Assembly (NCBI GenBank): GCA_022813625.1
Contig: JAKLMB010000013.1
Coordinates: 434,001 to 498,000 of the forward strand
Source of the DNA: Aaosphaeria pasadenensis
Lineage: Eukaryota; Ascomycota; Dothideomycetes; Pleosporales
DNA: 64,000 bases
Direction: 5' to 3'
Shown: piece after piece, positions 21,575-36,267 of the stretch
How positions within the stretch are numbered: position 1 is the stretch's first letter
How the letters are laid out: every line of letters starts with the position of its first letter
Made by a program: the position numbers and the translations under genes
Notes under the pieces: model-generated
Told to the model about the DNA's origin: nothing
The model's input: only the letters and a program-made list of their open reading frames with translations
The model's database searches: none

Positions 21575-24500
21575 CCCACGCCTTCACCGAGACTGTCCAG
21601 ATTATCAAGAAGTGTGAATCACATACCTTCCATTTCCCAACCCAAGAACTGAACACAATTGTTAAGGTTGGTGCTTTCTGTTCATGGTGTTTGATCATTT
21701 TTTTGTCTAGTCTGTGGGTTTGGTCGCTCCCGTTGGGATGCTGGTGAATTTTGGGGGGTTTAGAGGATAGAGTCGTGGACTGGGGGTATCGGAACTAGGT
21801 CATGGTAACTGTTAATCTGTACGTATGCCGCGGTCTTTCCATCCATCATAGGGGAAGGGGTGGATGGCTATTGCCATAAGCATAACATACTCCTGGTGGT
21901 ATGTGTATGTGTCACGGTCACGGTTTCTTTCATTTTCGATCAAGTTCACGATTCATTGCATTCAAGAAAGAAAGGGTGATGAGGAATAGGGAGGAGGGTT
22001 TGACGCTTGCAATTACAGCGTCTGTAATGTCTCGATATGGTACGACACCATTCTTCGAGGTTGATGTTGGATTGGGAGGAGAAGATGCGGAAGGTAGAAG
22101 CGTGAGGGTGATTAATTGACGATACGTGCAGACCTCACAGTGATAAATCAAAGTGTCGTAATGACACTCTCTTTTTCTACTCACTATCCCACGTCTATTG
22201 TTTTCGAATAGGCCAGAGTGAGGTTGTGAATCTACTCCAACAATAAATAACAGGTAAATTATAAGTAAAACACTCTACTAATCAGAAACAGAAATAGTAA
22301 GATTGAATTCAAAGGAGAGGAGGAGGAAGAAGAAATGTATAACTGGACATGACTTCCCATCGTTGAAGAAAAGAACATCAGTTCGAGGCAAGGTGGTGGG
22401 ATATCTACCCTGGGGACTGACTTTGAAGGTAATATAGTCTCCGGTGGAGACGTCTTGTCCAAAAACCGTACGACGCCCCATATCGTATGGCTCTGATTTC
22501 TCATTTCTTCTTACAGTGTTTTGGCAGAAGATGCACTCAGGATGTCGAAGAGCCGTGAAAGGAGAAAGTGACATCGTCACATAACAAAGCTACATATACT
22601 ATCACAGAAGTCCAAACAATTAATCTTAGATACATATATCTCAAACTCCAAATATAATAGAGAGAGAAAGGCATTTGTAGTTTTCTCTACACTTACACCC
22701 CTTTGTTATATCACTTCGACACCCTTTTAAATTCCCAAGAAATATGCAGCTGGAATATTTACATAGCTATAAACAACCAAGATGAAATAGTCCAAGATCT
22801 CTTACGACACTAATCCTATCCCAAGAGATATGTCGTAGATACCCGGACTCATACGCTGTTAAAATTCTCGATGCATAGGTGAGTCTACATTGCACCACAC
22901 TACACCCACCTTGGTTGTGAATACAGGAAAGTAGAGAGGGGAAATGTCACGTCTCTGAGATCTTAGGTTTGAAGTATCAAACGTTGGATATTGCTTATTT
23001 CGAGAGGGCTGGGCTTTGTACATTTACATGTCCATCTATGTACACATCCATCCAGACATACTCTGCTTTGATTTTCCTTCGCTATTCGTTTCTCTCCTCA
23101 CTTCAATTTATATACAAGTGGTTCGAATAACCAGTCATCAAGCGTAGAGACTTGCAACTTACGTCTCTATTCAGGTTTCTGAGCGTTCGTCATTTCGTCA
23201 CTACTTTTCTTTGGAGGTAGATAGTTATGAAATCCTTGATAGATATCAAGGTTTTGTTGTCCATACTCATGAAGGGTACACTCATGATAGTACAAAACAG
23301 TCTGAAAAACAGGATATAACTACGTTGATGAACAGGTAACGTGGGAATAAAATTGTTTTCTTTTGGTGGAGATAGAAGACGACAATGGTTTGACATTTGC
23401 ATCGACAATCATTTTGTATGATTCGTATGATTTTGATACCTCTGAATAGAAATCGATCTTAACAACTTTGATTCTGAATTATCTAATTCCGATCAACCCG
23501 CTGCAATAATTATCGTATCTACCATGACTACCAAACAGTACATCACCCAAAAGGCAAAAAGTTCCCACCCAATACACCCACAGCCAAGCATCGAATGACA
23601 CACCCCAAACGAATCCGAACGAGCGATTTCCTACGCATCCAGAACCATCCGACACGCCCCCCTCATGCGTGCATGCACAACCAGCCCCGAGTGACACTCC
23701 TCTGAATGTTTATTTACTGACCTGACCTGAGCTGCGCTGCGAGGCGCTGACATTGAGCTAGGCCGCGGAGGCGGAGGTGGAGGCGGCGCTGTGGCGCCGT
23801 TTGCTTTTCTTTTTCTCTGGCCATTTTTCTTACCCAGCGGGCGCGCTCGGGGTCCGCCTACTGGATGGAACGAACCATGCAAGAGCGGTAGATTTGCTAA
23901 GGCGGGCGGGCGTGCATGCATGCACGAAATGTGCCCAGTCGGAAGTGCGGTATATGTCAACGATTTCAACTACGTGGGGAAGGGGAAGGCTGGATCTGGG
24001 AGAGATGTCGGATGGGAGAATGGACAGGTCTGGAGTTAGTTGAATGCATCTCTAGCTGGGTGGCAGCAGTTGTTGAGCAGACCGAACGGTGGATGCGATG
24101 GTGAGAGGGAAAGGGTGCACTCCAGACCGTGGTAGCAGGAAGGCTTGGGAGGGAGTTGAGGTTGGTCTGGTCGGGTCTGGTCTGGCTTGTCGTTTTTTTT
24201 TTCCTTCCTCCCTCTGTCGTTGCGTCGCCTTACATTCCTTTGCTCCGTCTTGGGGGGCCTCCCGGGACTAATTGTTAGTAGATGGGTTTTTTAGTAGCTC
24301 CGAAGGATTCCTTTTTTTCCCCATCTCTTGTCTTTCTGATGATTATTCACGCATGCACGTTTTCATTATCATCGGCGTGCCTACGGGCTAGGACGAGTCT
24401 ATCCAGATTGCAGCGTGGAGGCAATATGGCACTATCCCGCCATCCATCCAAAGAAAGCGCGGATGATCAATATTGACAAAGTTCTTGGACCGCTACCTCC

Positions 24501-27195
24501 CTCTCTTGTCCTTCCGCTTTGTTATCGGAGGAGGCCAAGACAAATGATGGAAATGTCTCACTTGGCAAACCAGCGGAGGGGGAAAATACCGCGCCGCGCC
24601 GCCAGAACGTTACACGTAGACACAATCTATGTGCTGGAGCGTTTGATTAGTTCCATTCCTTGGAGACGGAGAGGGCGAGAGTGTTGCTGATGCTGTGAAA
24701 CTGGATGCCCAACTGCCGATGCGATCTGGTTTCCAGAAGGGTTCTCTCACAATGCGGAGGTGGAGGCGGGTGATCGACGAAAATGTTCCGACACATTTGA
24801 TGCGCATTGCGCGCCGCAACCACATCGACATAACCCCTTGAACCCCCTTGACAAGACAAGACATCTTGAGTAGACAAGACTTGTCTGTAGTACTCGGCGG
24901 AAAGGGGTTGCACTGTACGCAATCTGGCGATAAATCAATTGAATACGCAAGGGCGCCTCTGCAGATCTGTATCAGAAGGACGCGCAAATGGCCAAGTCAA
25001 GGTTCGCCAAGAAGGTACGAAATGGACACAATAATGGAGTCGACGGGGCGGCCCCAGCTTTGGCAGGACGAACAAGAAAGGGTATCCCATTGATATCACG
25101 GTCGAAGATGTGATGGGATCAGGGAGGTACGTTGTACAGGTATCATGGTAGGGATCCGTCTCGAGACGACGTTTGAGCAGCAAACGACAGTTGAAACTTC
25201 GGAGGTTTTCCATCGTTTTGGTGGAACCGCCTGTCACAGTCCCTCAGTTCGAGGCCTGCAGGCGAAGGCAACGGGGTGTTTGTGAAAGCCATCCACTCAT
25301 GTCGCACCGGAAATCAATCACCTGCACAGGCGGAGGCAGCGCAACCTGGATTGCTTGGGTCTTCCCATCGACGCCCCAGACATTGGTGCCGCATGCACAT
25401 GAATAGCCGCAAGGAATGTAAGTTAATGTCGGCGTTAGATCTTGTGTCACAAAGGAGCATCTATGTCAAGATTAGGCGCCGCGAGCGGGATTTGCACCAA
25501 GCTTTCTGTAAGAAGCAACACGCTATTTGCTTGAATGAGATGTGAAATTGCCAAGAAGGCGCAAAGACGTCTTGGAGGAATTGTTTCGGACGGCGAGCGG
25601 GACATATCGAACAGAAGATGGCAACGTATATGCGGATCAGTCATGCGCCGCCGTATGCGGCCATAATGTAAATGCAAATAAAGACGTTGACAAGACAGAC
25701 GCGCGAGGATCTAATTCTATAAAGGCAAATTTGCCATTGTAAGGCCGAGAGACAACACGAGAGGCGGTATTCATAATCGCCGGGGATCTGCAGATCTGAG
25801 GGTGATTTCCACGCTGCATCCAAATCGAGTCGACCTAAGCTTTTCCTATTAGAAAGGAGAGAATGGTAAGGAGAAAGAGTATTGTTAGTTGGCCGAAAAG
25901 GAGATTAGGAGGTAATCGTGATCATCATGTTGTTATGATGTTATTTGTTGTTGTTATTGTTTGTTATTGAATGACGGGGTGGACTTTGTTTACGAGGTTG
26001 TGGAATTGGCAATATTAAACGTCCCCGCCAGCCGTATCCCTTTCTGGCAGACGCGTTGGTTCGATGGGATGGACCATGGGATGGGATGCGATTGTTCTTG
26101 GATGCCTGTAAATGATGCATGTAGACGTATCTAACTTGTGGATAGCTTCAGGAGTTCGAGATTCAATAATTGGCCCGCAGTGGGAATGGGATCGTCTGTT
26201 CTCCGCCACAGGAAATGAAAGTCTGATGTTTGTCTGTATTGCTCCTGAGTCTTGCCTGACTAGCGGAGATGATGCGGTGGGGAGGCTGGTGATGATGATG
26301 AGACTGACTTGACCGTTGTTGGCCTGGGATTATTGTTTCTCCATCGCGCAAGCATGGGAGGCAACATGGCAAACAGGGAAGGCAGGCAGGGTCGGCCGAA
26401 GATGAGGCAGGAAAAAATTGGTGCTATTACGACGTTGCAGGTTCAGGATGTTGTTGTTGGCGCGGTTGGTAACATGTCACTAGCTGTCTCATCTCATCTC
26501 GGCTTGCAGCTCGGGGCGATCCCTTTTTTTATTTTGGTTCACAGGCGGCTTCGGAGATGAAGTCCCGATTTCTGCAGCTATCCGCAGAGCCAACGGAAAT
26601 GTTGAACGATTGCATCTGTGCTGGGAAACATTGACGAGCGTGGAGAGAGGAAGATAGTCAGGACTCAGTAATATGGAGAAGAGATTGCCAGTCCGACCGA
26701 CGTTGAGCCTTTGCTCCTCGGACTTGTCTTCTCCATGAAAAACAATTGCTTCCCCAAAGAAGAGAATCCGCAAATCCCCCAGGACCGACAATTGACCACT
26801 CCACTAACTTGGTAGGTGTCTAGTAATGAACAGCGCAACGTTCTTGAGTAAAAAGCCCACAACAAATCCACTCACGGCCGCGCTTGAGATACGATGTGTA
26901 GTTAGTGTTCCTATTCAGTGCAAAGTAAGTATAATAGTTAACCCCTGCTCGTAACTAAGTATGCTTGTAGTATGGCGACTATGGCCCTGGCGGCGGGTAG
27001 TATGGGAGCCGGCGCGGCGAGTACGGCCTGTTACTTGATACTTGCGGCTTGCCTTGCTCTCTGCCTTGCCCTGCTTTGCGCGCGGTGAGCTAGATGGATT
27101 CGAACTTGGACTTGGACTTGGACCTGGGACTTGCGAAACAGTAACGAGTAAGTGGAGTGGGCTCGTCCTACAGTCTACGGTCTACCGCCGTCGTA

Positions 27196-27204
27196 TACTC
27201 CGTA
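27196..27204 (+). promoter_or_regulatory. TACTCCGTA motif copy
   Basis: An exact 9-base match to the motif that recurs in noncoding DNA of this window. Its function is unknown. Confidence 0.35.
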
Positions 27205-27978
27205 CTTGAGTCGTCGCTTATCGGTGCTGCAGCAAGAAGAAGATGCGAAATGGTTGAGCAAACACCCTCCGCGTACCTCGTACCTGAATCCGACCAACCA
27301 GGGCATCGCGGTTTGTACCGGTCTGGGCGTAGGAGGAGAGATTGTAGAGGTATCATCGAATTACTGTATTTTACTTCAGCGTTTACACATAGCAGACGAC
27401 AACACAGTGTTTGATCAATTACTAGTAGGAGCACGGAGTCGTCAGCCTCATCCTGGAGTATCTTTCATCCAAAATCTTCGTAGCAAAAGTCTTTCTTGTG
27501 TGCTCGGTCATGGGCTCTCCTGATTGGACGCAGAGCGCTCGGATTGCCGTTTTCGGAATCCATCCCACGGTGTCCCTTTCCGTTACGCTGTTCGTACGAG
27601 GCGAGGAACTATCAGATAATAATTATGTATTATTGACATCTCGAAATGTGCTGTGATACGTATCGTCAATTCGAAATGTCATCATCAACGAAAAAGAAAA
27701 TCCCTTCGCCTTTGCACCTCTACCTTATCAACATCGTGAATTCAATAATGTCCTCAACCAGCTACCTAATCAACAGATCCAAGCCCTCTCAACTCAAATC
27801 ATGCACGCATCGTTCCCCTTCGGAAAGAACCTCGGAAACCGTCCCCCCCCTCCGATCGCGGCATTCCCTCCATTCCCTCCCCAAGGTGCCAGCCCAAACC
27901 CCATCCACACTAGCCCCATCCTACCCTATCAGTCGCATTAGCAAATAGCAATTGAACCCTCTTCCCTCTTCTTGCCTC

Positions 27979-27998
27979 GCGCAGCGCAGCGCAGCGCA
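27979..27998. repeat. GCGCA tandem repeat (4 units)
   Basis: Four perfect 5-base units inside the gene-free region, followed by GTGCTGCAG. Confidence 0.75.
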
Positions 27999-30098
27999 GT
28001 GCTGCAGATAGGCCAATCCGGGCCGCTGCTGACTGTGCGGCGCCATTAACGTCATCGTACTTTATTCCTTTTCGTAAGGCGAAGAGAGGCGGCTAAGTGG
28101 TCGGGATTCGGCTTGCTTAGTCGCCTTTTTTGGGGAGATCTTTGCGCGTGGGTTATGTTGGTCGTACCTATGTAGGGTGGAAGGAAGGAAGGTGAGGTTA
28201 TTGGGAGAGGGGAGAGACAAGCATATGCATAGGATTCGCAGCGCGTGGCTTGAAGAGGCTTCACCTTGAGGAGAGTTACGGGTTGGATGCTTGGGTTGTT
28301 GGTTGCTTGGTTTGGTCATGTGTATGTTCGTACTACAGTATGTGCAGTGTATGTAGTGTATTCCTTCGTGTACCACATCTTCTCTTCCATCCGCCATACG
28401 CTATAACAAAGAAGAAACATCGTTATTCCCGTTCAACCACGCATACATACTCATATCAACATCTACATATTTTCCCCTAGTATACAAGCCCATAGAGTAC
28501 ACTTTGCATACAATTTCGTGCACTATTCGACCGTCGTTGACGCTCGTTGTTTAATCAAGTCTCTTGCTCACCAATTTTATCTCCCCCAACTACCATATGT
28601 CCAAACCCTCCCCCAGTCCCTTCCCTCATACATTCAACACAAGCACTCTCCCAAACCCACAACCACACAATCTAAGCATCAGCCAAGCACACGACCCGCG
28701 CCTCACTTTCCCCATCACTCTCTGTTATTCGTTCGTCGTGTTGGGAGGTGGTGGTGGTGGACCCGCAGTGCTGCATGTCGCTTTTTTTGTGGGGTTGATA
28801 TGCATAGCTACGAGTACATAATGCTGGGGTTGGTTGGAGAGAGCTGGAGAAGGAAAATTCTGCATAAGGAATTGATATGAATGGTCGGGGGTTTATGGGA
28901 TCATGGATAGAGGGAGGATTTGGTATAGTAGAATGAAGTTGCTTGTGCTGCGTGTGAATTCATCACTTTAATCATTATTACCTTCAAGAAAAATCCATAA
29001 AACATAGAGAAAAGAAAGGGAATAGAAACTATGTAGTTTCTCCAGTTCTCAGGGACTTATTGTGGATCTCGAAAAGCATACAAGCAATCGCACAAGCAAA
29101 AGCATAAGAATTCACACTCATACCAAGACATGCACCTCTGATGTTTTCTTTCTTCTCCCGTTTCAAAGGAAAAGCTTCCTGATTCTTAGAAGCTGGGAAC
29201 ATCAAACTTCTTCCCACATGCACGTGCGCGTGCGCGTTTCATCTGAAGATCTTCTTCACAACTAACTGCATAACTACCTACCTAACACGTGCGAAGAGAT
29301 ACTGGCGAACTACCTACGTCACTCGTCCTCGCCTTCTCTACTCAGTACCTAGATAGTAAAAGTCACGCGCGCAAATCCAACACCACGCATCGTCGCAAAC
29401 ATTTACTCGAAGGATTCAAAAAACGTCCTCGCACTGTGCACACTCCTGCCCTGGTACCTCTCTCGCCACGTTCACCATCGTCATAGGTAGGCATGTGCAG
29501 CTATTCGCACCGAGAAACCAGCGAACGGCGACAGGGTACACTGCGAGTCCGCGACTCATGCACCGTACGCTGCAAACGCCACGGGGCGCGGCGAGAGCTT
29601 GATACCCCGATGTGATAGCCACCTACCTATGCGATGTGATGTGATGTGACGGCATGGGGGGTGTTTGCATGGTCACTAGGGGAGGGGGATGGATGGGTGT
29701 TTTGTTTTGTGTTTTAGATTTGGCTGGGGGGGATCTGGAAACGATACTGGGGATGGATTGGGGCGTTGTGGAAAAAGATGGCTGGTGAGCGAGGCGCGGG
29801 ACGAGATAGAGAGAGGGAGAGGGTAGGAGAGGAGAGGATGTGAAGCTGCGGGAGTTTCACGCGTTGTCGAGGTGGGAAGTTAGATCGATGGTTTAGATAG
29901 ATGGTTGATTGAGCTAACGGTTGAGAGATGTATTGAAACATTTTCAACGACCGTCCAGACTCGACGGACCAAGACCAACGACAAGAAGTATGGAATGCTT
30001 GGGTCTCTCTCTGCGATGCGTCAAGTCGTCTTGGGAGGGAGGCATTTCTCCCTCTTGTGTCTTCCTCCAAGAATCGCACAAAGTTATCTCGTAGTATG

Positions 30099-30107
30099 TA
30101 CTCCGTA
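30099..30107 (+). promoter_or_regulatory. TACTCCGTA motif copy
   Basis: An exact match to the recurrent noncoding 9-mer. No nearby gene can be assigned to it. Confidence 0.35.
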
Positions 30108-31915
30108 TTACAGAAAGCAAACGAAGGAAGGATGAAAAATTCAAAAATCGCGCTCTTGGAAGAGGTAGCATCAGCAATTGCCAATGTAGCCAGCGCAATA
30201 ATGCAATAAACGTTAGAATTATGTGCATGCAGGCAATTGGTCTTGTCCCGGGAGAGCCGCCCGCCGCAGTTCGCCGTACGCCCGTCGCCCACCGCGCACA
30301 GAGAGAGTATGGGGGTGGCCGTGGCGTGCGTGGGTGACAGTGTGTTCTGTGTGTGTATTGTACGAGTACGACGAGACGAGGCGAGAAGCACAAGGCTTCA
30401 ATCTCGGTATCTTCCATTGGCGTTAATTACTCTTGAGGCAAAGAGACACATTTGCTATTACTGCATCCGTCTGGTTTATCTAAATGCCGTATGGTGGTGA
30501 TGGCAGAGCTGCGATACGTGCATCACTGTGCTGGCACGATGCGCACGCACGCATGGGTGCGATATGGGGGGCATGAGCATGGACACGCCCGGAGAATGTG
30601 GAGGAAGACCTCAGAGGATGCGCGCCTGTCCTGGAGCTGGGCGTCTAAGAAACAGCGCAAAAGACAAGAAGAGATGCCGTTTTTACCCATTGCCCAGGTG
30701 TTTCACCGCTAGAGAATGATGAGGAGAGGGTGCCAGGGCCCCCAGATGAGGAAAAAACGGTCACTGCTTGCTACTGGGAAGAAATATATCGCGCAAAGCC
30801 GCCGCCGGAGATGCTGGTGCTGGTGCTGGCTGCAATTGCGTGGTTTATTTTTCTGGAGACTGAAGAGATTTAACGAGTGGTCGCGTTGCGTTGCGATGGG
30901 ATGCCGACTGTTGCGAGAGACCCGCTCGATGGCGGCGACGGCGGCGGCGGCGCGCCCTGCCTTACTATTCCCTGGCCTTGCCTGGCCCTGCGTCTGAATG
31001 GTCGTTGAGATGGCGAGCGAGCTAGAAGGTCTTCGATGCGAGCGAACGTGGTGCGGGACAGCCCGTAGTCGAAGTCGTAATAGTAATGGACAGACAGACC
31101 GCCGAAGTAGTCCTTTTCGTAAGGGCCAATTTGGTTTGTTTCATTTGATTGATGATTTGAGAACGGAGATTTCGAGCTTGAGCCTCGCCCTTTGCGCCTC
31201 ATCGCCCATTCGCTAACCCGGCGGATGTTCTGTCGCCAGCCACGTCTAATTCGTTTACCTCTCGGTCGTCATGGTTCAAACCTCAGAAGCACGCTCTAGC
31301 AGCCTTCTAAAGAGTGGAGACCTCACTCCGTACCTACGTTACGACGGTACGGTATGTCGACACAGCGAACAATAATGCCACGACTTAGGCATGGTCAGTG
31401 GGTCTTCATCGCATCTCTCCATTCCACGGTCTCCACCACCAAGCACCAAGTCTTCACTCGAAAAGCAGGGCAGGGAGGCTCTAACGCTGAAAATGGGAAT
31501 AATTCGAGGGCGCTGGTGCCAGGCACGGCCGAGGCTTCGGTGCGGACCTGGCGAATGACCATCCGTCAAACGCAAGGCGATCTGGATATTGGTATCGTAT
31601 GCGCTCCGTAGCCTGCGATGGACAGATGGGTGAATTGATTGATGGTTCTAATTATTGCGTATGTTGGCTTGGTAGGGTGCTTGGAAAACACATCTTCTCT
31701 TGGCTGTGGAGGTCCGACGGTTGCTTTCTGGGGTACACGACATGGAGAGGGATTTAACTGGCAGCGGAAGGATAGTCCATCTAAATTGGTAGCACCGTGG
31801 CAGATAGAGAAAGATACGGGCTCAGCGTATGTGCTGTGCATACACTGTAGACATACTGCATCCGGTGCATAGATAGATGAATAGATCTTGGAAAGGAGCA
31901 TCGGCGGTAGTACTG

Positions 31916-31924
31916 TACTCCGTA
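31916..31924 (+). promoter_or_regulatory. TACTCCGTA motif copy
   Basis: An exact match preceded by TACTG, giving a partly repeated GTACTGTACTCCGTACTGTG context. A one-mismatch copy lies at 31324-31332. Confidence 0.35.
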
Positions 31925-34900
31925 CTGTGTGGTGTTGGGATTAGTGAGCCACACGCGCCCACGAGAGAGTGAGTGGTTTTGGAAAATCCCGGGTCCGAGC
32001 GTAAGCTACCCCTGCACTCTCCAAAAAGGTTCGAGAGATGCGATAGTCCCACGGCATACCTTGTCCTATCCTGTCCTGTTCTTCGAGTGTATGGAATGAG
32101 TGGTATTGTATCACCATTGGCAACGATGCGCTTGGGACAGCGGATGGACACGATGACCGACCGACAGACGGACAGATGATTTGCAATAATTAAAACAAAA
32201 AATTGTCGCATTGGCAAAACGACGGCAGTAAAGAAATGGTAGATACTACCGGAACTAGTAGTACTAGGAATTAAGGTGTGAAAATAAGGTTGAAGACTTT
32301 AGGAAACCGATTGATTGAGACGAGGCGCGATTGTTCCCGCTTAGGTGATACATTACGCGCCGACGGCTGTTTGGGAGCGGAAACCATATCTCGAAGGCCA
32401 AGGACCCGAGATGGCATCACAATCTGGGGGCAATTGGAGGTGTCGATGTGGTTGGATTGGGAAGAGCACGCGACTACTGGGCAATAATGGACGGGCGGAG
32501 GGTCGCCGCATTGTCTGTTATTGTCCGCCCCGTTTAGAGTGAGTGAATTCTTCAATGTACTTTAGTCAGGCAGCCTGACAGATATCGGAGGACTTGGTCT
32601 GCTTGAACAAGGAATCGTCGTCATTATTCGCCTGCGATATTGGATATGGGGGTTGTGATGGGGGTGGTTGGTTGGAAAGGGTAAAGGGACGGGGAGCGTG
32701 TGGGATGTAGTTTGACATGACACGAAGAGAGGGAAGAACACTGCACAGTGCGTAGTTAGGTTAGGGTAGACTCGTACCTACAGTGACATGGGAGGTGGAT
32801 GTGATGGGACGGATGGCAGAACAGCACAGGACATGAATGACAGGGCAGGGCGAGGCATGGACCACAAGGGACTCTCCGGGGTGGGAGGGAGGATCTACTG
32901 CATCAAACTTTTATTCCCTCGGCGCGAGACAAGACAGGAAAGAAAAGAAGAAAGAAGAAAAAGCCAAGAAGCTTCTTAATGGGGGAACAGGGATGAAGGG
33001 GACGGAGAAACGGATTATGCTTGAGATTGAGCATTGGACACGTGCATGAGTTAGATATGTATGTATTAGCATTGTGTATGAGGTAGTTGAGTGTGAGAAG
33101 TGTGAAGGTTAGGAGGATGGAGTAATGAATTGGCCGATCGCAGGAGTCGTCGTCGTAGTTTGTAGTAATCGTGGTCATAATCGTCGGCGCAAGTTGCAAA
33201 ACACAACAGACGCACGCGCGGGAGTCGGGGCAAAACGATTCAATCACATCAAGTCTAACCACAGTCTACTACGAGGTATTGCCTCCGTAGAATTACCTAC
33301 TTTGTTGATGCTACACACAGACCAGAAAACGAGACGAGGTGAGACAGATGGACAAGCCAGACCAGCAAGACAAGCAAGTCAAGGATAAGAATCTTCCTAC
33401 GAGGTATCCCGAATCCCAACCCATTTCCATCCAATCTCCAATCCAGTAGAGGCCGGCCGGTATCATTGAGCAAGCCAAGGTCGGATCTGGTAAAGAGCGG
33501 AGAGTTATTCCCTCCCCACCCCATCCAAAGTCAAACATCATCAACCTCCCCCATGTCCCTCATCCATGCATCACAACAGACCAGGAAGATACCTCGTAGA
33601 ATCAAGACCAGGCCAGGATTGGGTTGGGTTGACAAGCCATCTGAGTAGCATCCTTAATCCTTACCCAGGTTGCTTGTCTTGTTTGCCGCTCAACTGCTTT
33701 GGCCTTACTGGGTACTGCTATTGCTGCTCCGATACAGACCGATAGTGAGACTACGGAGCTGTATCCAACGCGTATTCTATCACAACCTACCCTGCCTATT
33801 CACCATGGCTTGATGATTATTGCTGGGGAGATCTTGGGTCACCTTCTTGAAGAATTGCTTGGGTTTGACGGCACTAGTCAGGTCTTGTGTACCGTACCAT
33901 ACCAGTGACCACCACCCTCCCGAATGGCAGCATTCTTTCCTTCTTAAAGAGCGCATTCTCCTCCCCTCTCCGACTTGGAATCAGCAGAGAGCTTCCATCT
34001 GTTGTCCAACTCACCTCCTCTCCTCTCCTCCAACTCGACCTCTCCCTTTTTCTCATCGTGAGAAACCAACCTACGTATCTGCGTTTGTGCCTCTCCTAGA
34101 CGGCGAGACAGACCTCGATTGCCTGACGCGGCTGGGTCTGCGCCTTTCAATTGGCCCGATACGTCCCCAGATAGGTATGTACACTGCTGTCGATCATGAC
34201 GGTGTTCCTTTCCTTGCCTACGTTACCCTATCGACCTGTTCCGGTTGTTCGACCGCAATGGCGGCGCCTGGTAGCAAGTAATGATAAGAAGAAGAGTCAA
34301 TTGGCTTTTTCGACTTGACGTTGCTGGTACTATGGGTGCTGTGGTTGCTGGTTGGATGTATGGGAAGAGTGGTTGTTTTTGTTGCGACGGGAGATATATT
34401 CCGCCATGACCACCATCAAGCAAAGCAAAGCATTAGCAAGGCCATCATCGGATGGGGATCTGCTGGTTGCTGGGGGGAAAGGCAATCGGAAGGGGAATAG
34501 GGAGAAGACACATGGACTGCTGGGCGCTGAGTGCTCCTCTGTGCTCTGGCATGGATTGGAAGACAAGACGAAAGTGGTGGAGTTGACCTGGCTCAAGGCT
34601 ACTAGTCCAAGCCTGGATAGCTACCCACTCTTCCTTCCTCTTCACTTCCAACCAGCCAATCATGTCTCTCCCATTCGCCGCCCGGTGTATTTCCCTACCT
34701 CTTGCCATCCCCCCACTCTTTCGTTCTCCGGCGCGGGTACCTGTTATTGTGCCTGTCTACTACGAGGGACTACCACTACCGTCCACGTTCTACGGTCAAC
34801 CCGTCTACGGCCTACGGTCAACCATTTCTGGTGCTGGTACCCTACCCAGGTCTGTCCCTCTGCTACGACCACTGCCAGCCAACAATCCTCACCAATCACC

Positions 34901-35680
34901 GACTCACTCTCGGGTTGGTTGAATCCCACCAAAGCCTATCTCTGCTCCAATGCTGTGTCATCAAAGCCGACGATCACCTTTTTTTTTCACTCGCAATTGT
35001 TTCCCAGACTTTGCGCGCGGAGAGAGAGAACGGGTATTGTCCCGCGGCGAACCATGGCGTAGGGTACTTCCCTACCACCACGGAAGAAGTGCGCAATCTA
35101 CGTCGGGAAATGGCAATGAGCAGCAAATGGCAACAGCAGTAGCAGCAGACGACAGACAAGACAGACAGGTCGTACAACTCGCGCCGATGAACGATTGATT
35201 GACCAGAGATCTTGATGATTACATGCATGCACGCTCAATGGCTGGATGATGGACGCGGCGAGGTGTGAGCGCGCGCGCGATGACGAGCTGGGCTTGCAGG
35301 GCGCCGTATGCAGAACGTTGGCTTTGCCCGTATGGGAGGGTGGTCGGACATGGGGTGATTGGGAAGCGAAGTTGACGACGGTGATGATGACGATGATGGT
35401 CACGATTGAGGATGATGGGTTGTTGGGATGAATTCTACAGTTCTCTCAATGATTGATCACTTCAATGATGGTCTTAGTCGTCGTCGCTGGCTGTTCGCGA
35501 CGCAATTGCCTCAGTTCTGTTCTATCTGTTCCTTCCGCGACTGGCGATACGGCATACGCTCTATACGCGCAGCCCAGCTCGACTTGCGCATTCGCATTCG
35601 CAACGACTTGAGTGGTTTTCATCAAGGGAATCATCGAGCTCGTTCGCCTCAAATGTCTGGCAGTTGCTATGGTGAATAAT

Positions 35681-35775
35681 GGATGGGATGGGATGGGATG
35701 GGAAGACCGATGCGCAAAGCAAAGGCAAAGCCGATGGAGATGGCGAAGGCGATTGGTATGGGATGGGATGGGATG
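35681..35775. repeat. GGATG tandem repeats in two blocks
   Basis: Four units at 35681-35700 and three at 35761-35775, separated by 60 bases of unrelated purine-rich sequence, about 600 bases upstream of PMA1. Confidence 0.75.
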
Positions 35776-36261
35776 GCCCATGGAGCAATACGACCACCGG
35801 GCCTAACCTCCTAACCTACCATCTCCGGGCTAAAGCTCAGGATTTTCACCGTCCACCGGTGGATGAGATGAAATGAGCGAGCAAGCAACGAGCAATTGAG
35901 CTACGGGGGAGTGTGCAAGAGACGAGCAGAGCAGAGACAAGACTTGCAAAAGACCTGCCTGCTTTTGCCCGCCATGCCTGCCTATGCCTGCCCATGCGCT
36001 ACGACCACCACCCACCGAGTTCCCACCCACCCATCACCACACCTACCAGCACAGACCAGCCCGCGCCAATTAAACAACGCCGTCGCAACAAAACACGCCC
36101 CCCAGTCTTTTTTTCGCAATTTTCTACGCGATCCTTTTTCCCTCCCAGTCTCTACCCACCCTCCACTACACTGCACTAACACACTAACCACCCCCATGTC
36201 ACATCCATCCATGAGCTAACCTGCTATCGCCAGCGACCAGACTTTATTCCCTCACGCATAT

Positions 36262-36267
36262 TATAAA
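36262..36267 (+). promoter_or_regulatory. Candidate TATA box of PMA1
   Basis: TATAAA lies 103 bases upstream of the PMA1 ATG. It is followed by a C/T-rich stretch (about 36270-36355), an arrangement common in highly expressed fungal genes. Confidence 0.5.

Noticed and set aside
21554..21577. CCCCTTA repeats considered as an internal telomere-like tract
   Set aside because: The unit is 7 bases and differs from the CCCTAA/TTAGGG telomere unit.
22278..22574. Minus frame of about 99 codons with MSLSPFTALRHPECIFCQN
   Set aside because: Short and without a recognised fold. It could be a small gene, but nothing beyond the open frame supports it.
27095..27130. B-box-like GTTCGAATCC on the minus strand, considered as a tRNA gene
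   Set aside because: The flanking bases do not pair into a T arm, and no cloverleaf can be drawn.
29714..30391. 225-codon minus frame in the gene-free region
   Set aside because: Ser/Arg/Pro-rich chance-like composition, overlapping frames on both strands, no domain.
34352..35062. 236-codon plus frame in the gene-free region
   Set aside because: Composition looks random, there is no domain, and other frames of similar length overlap it.
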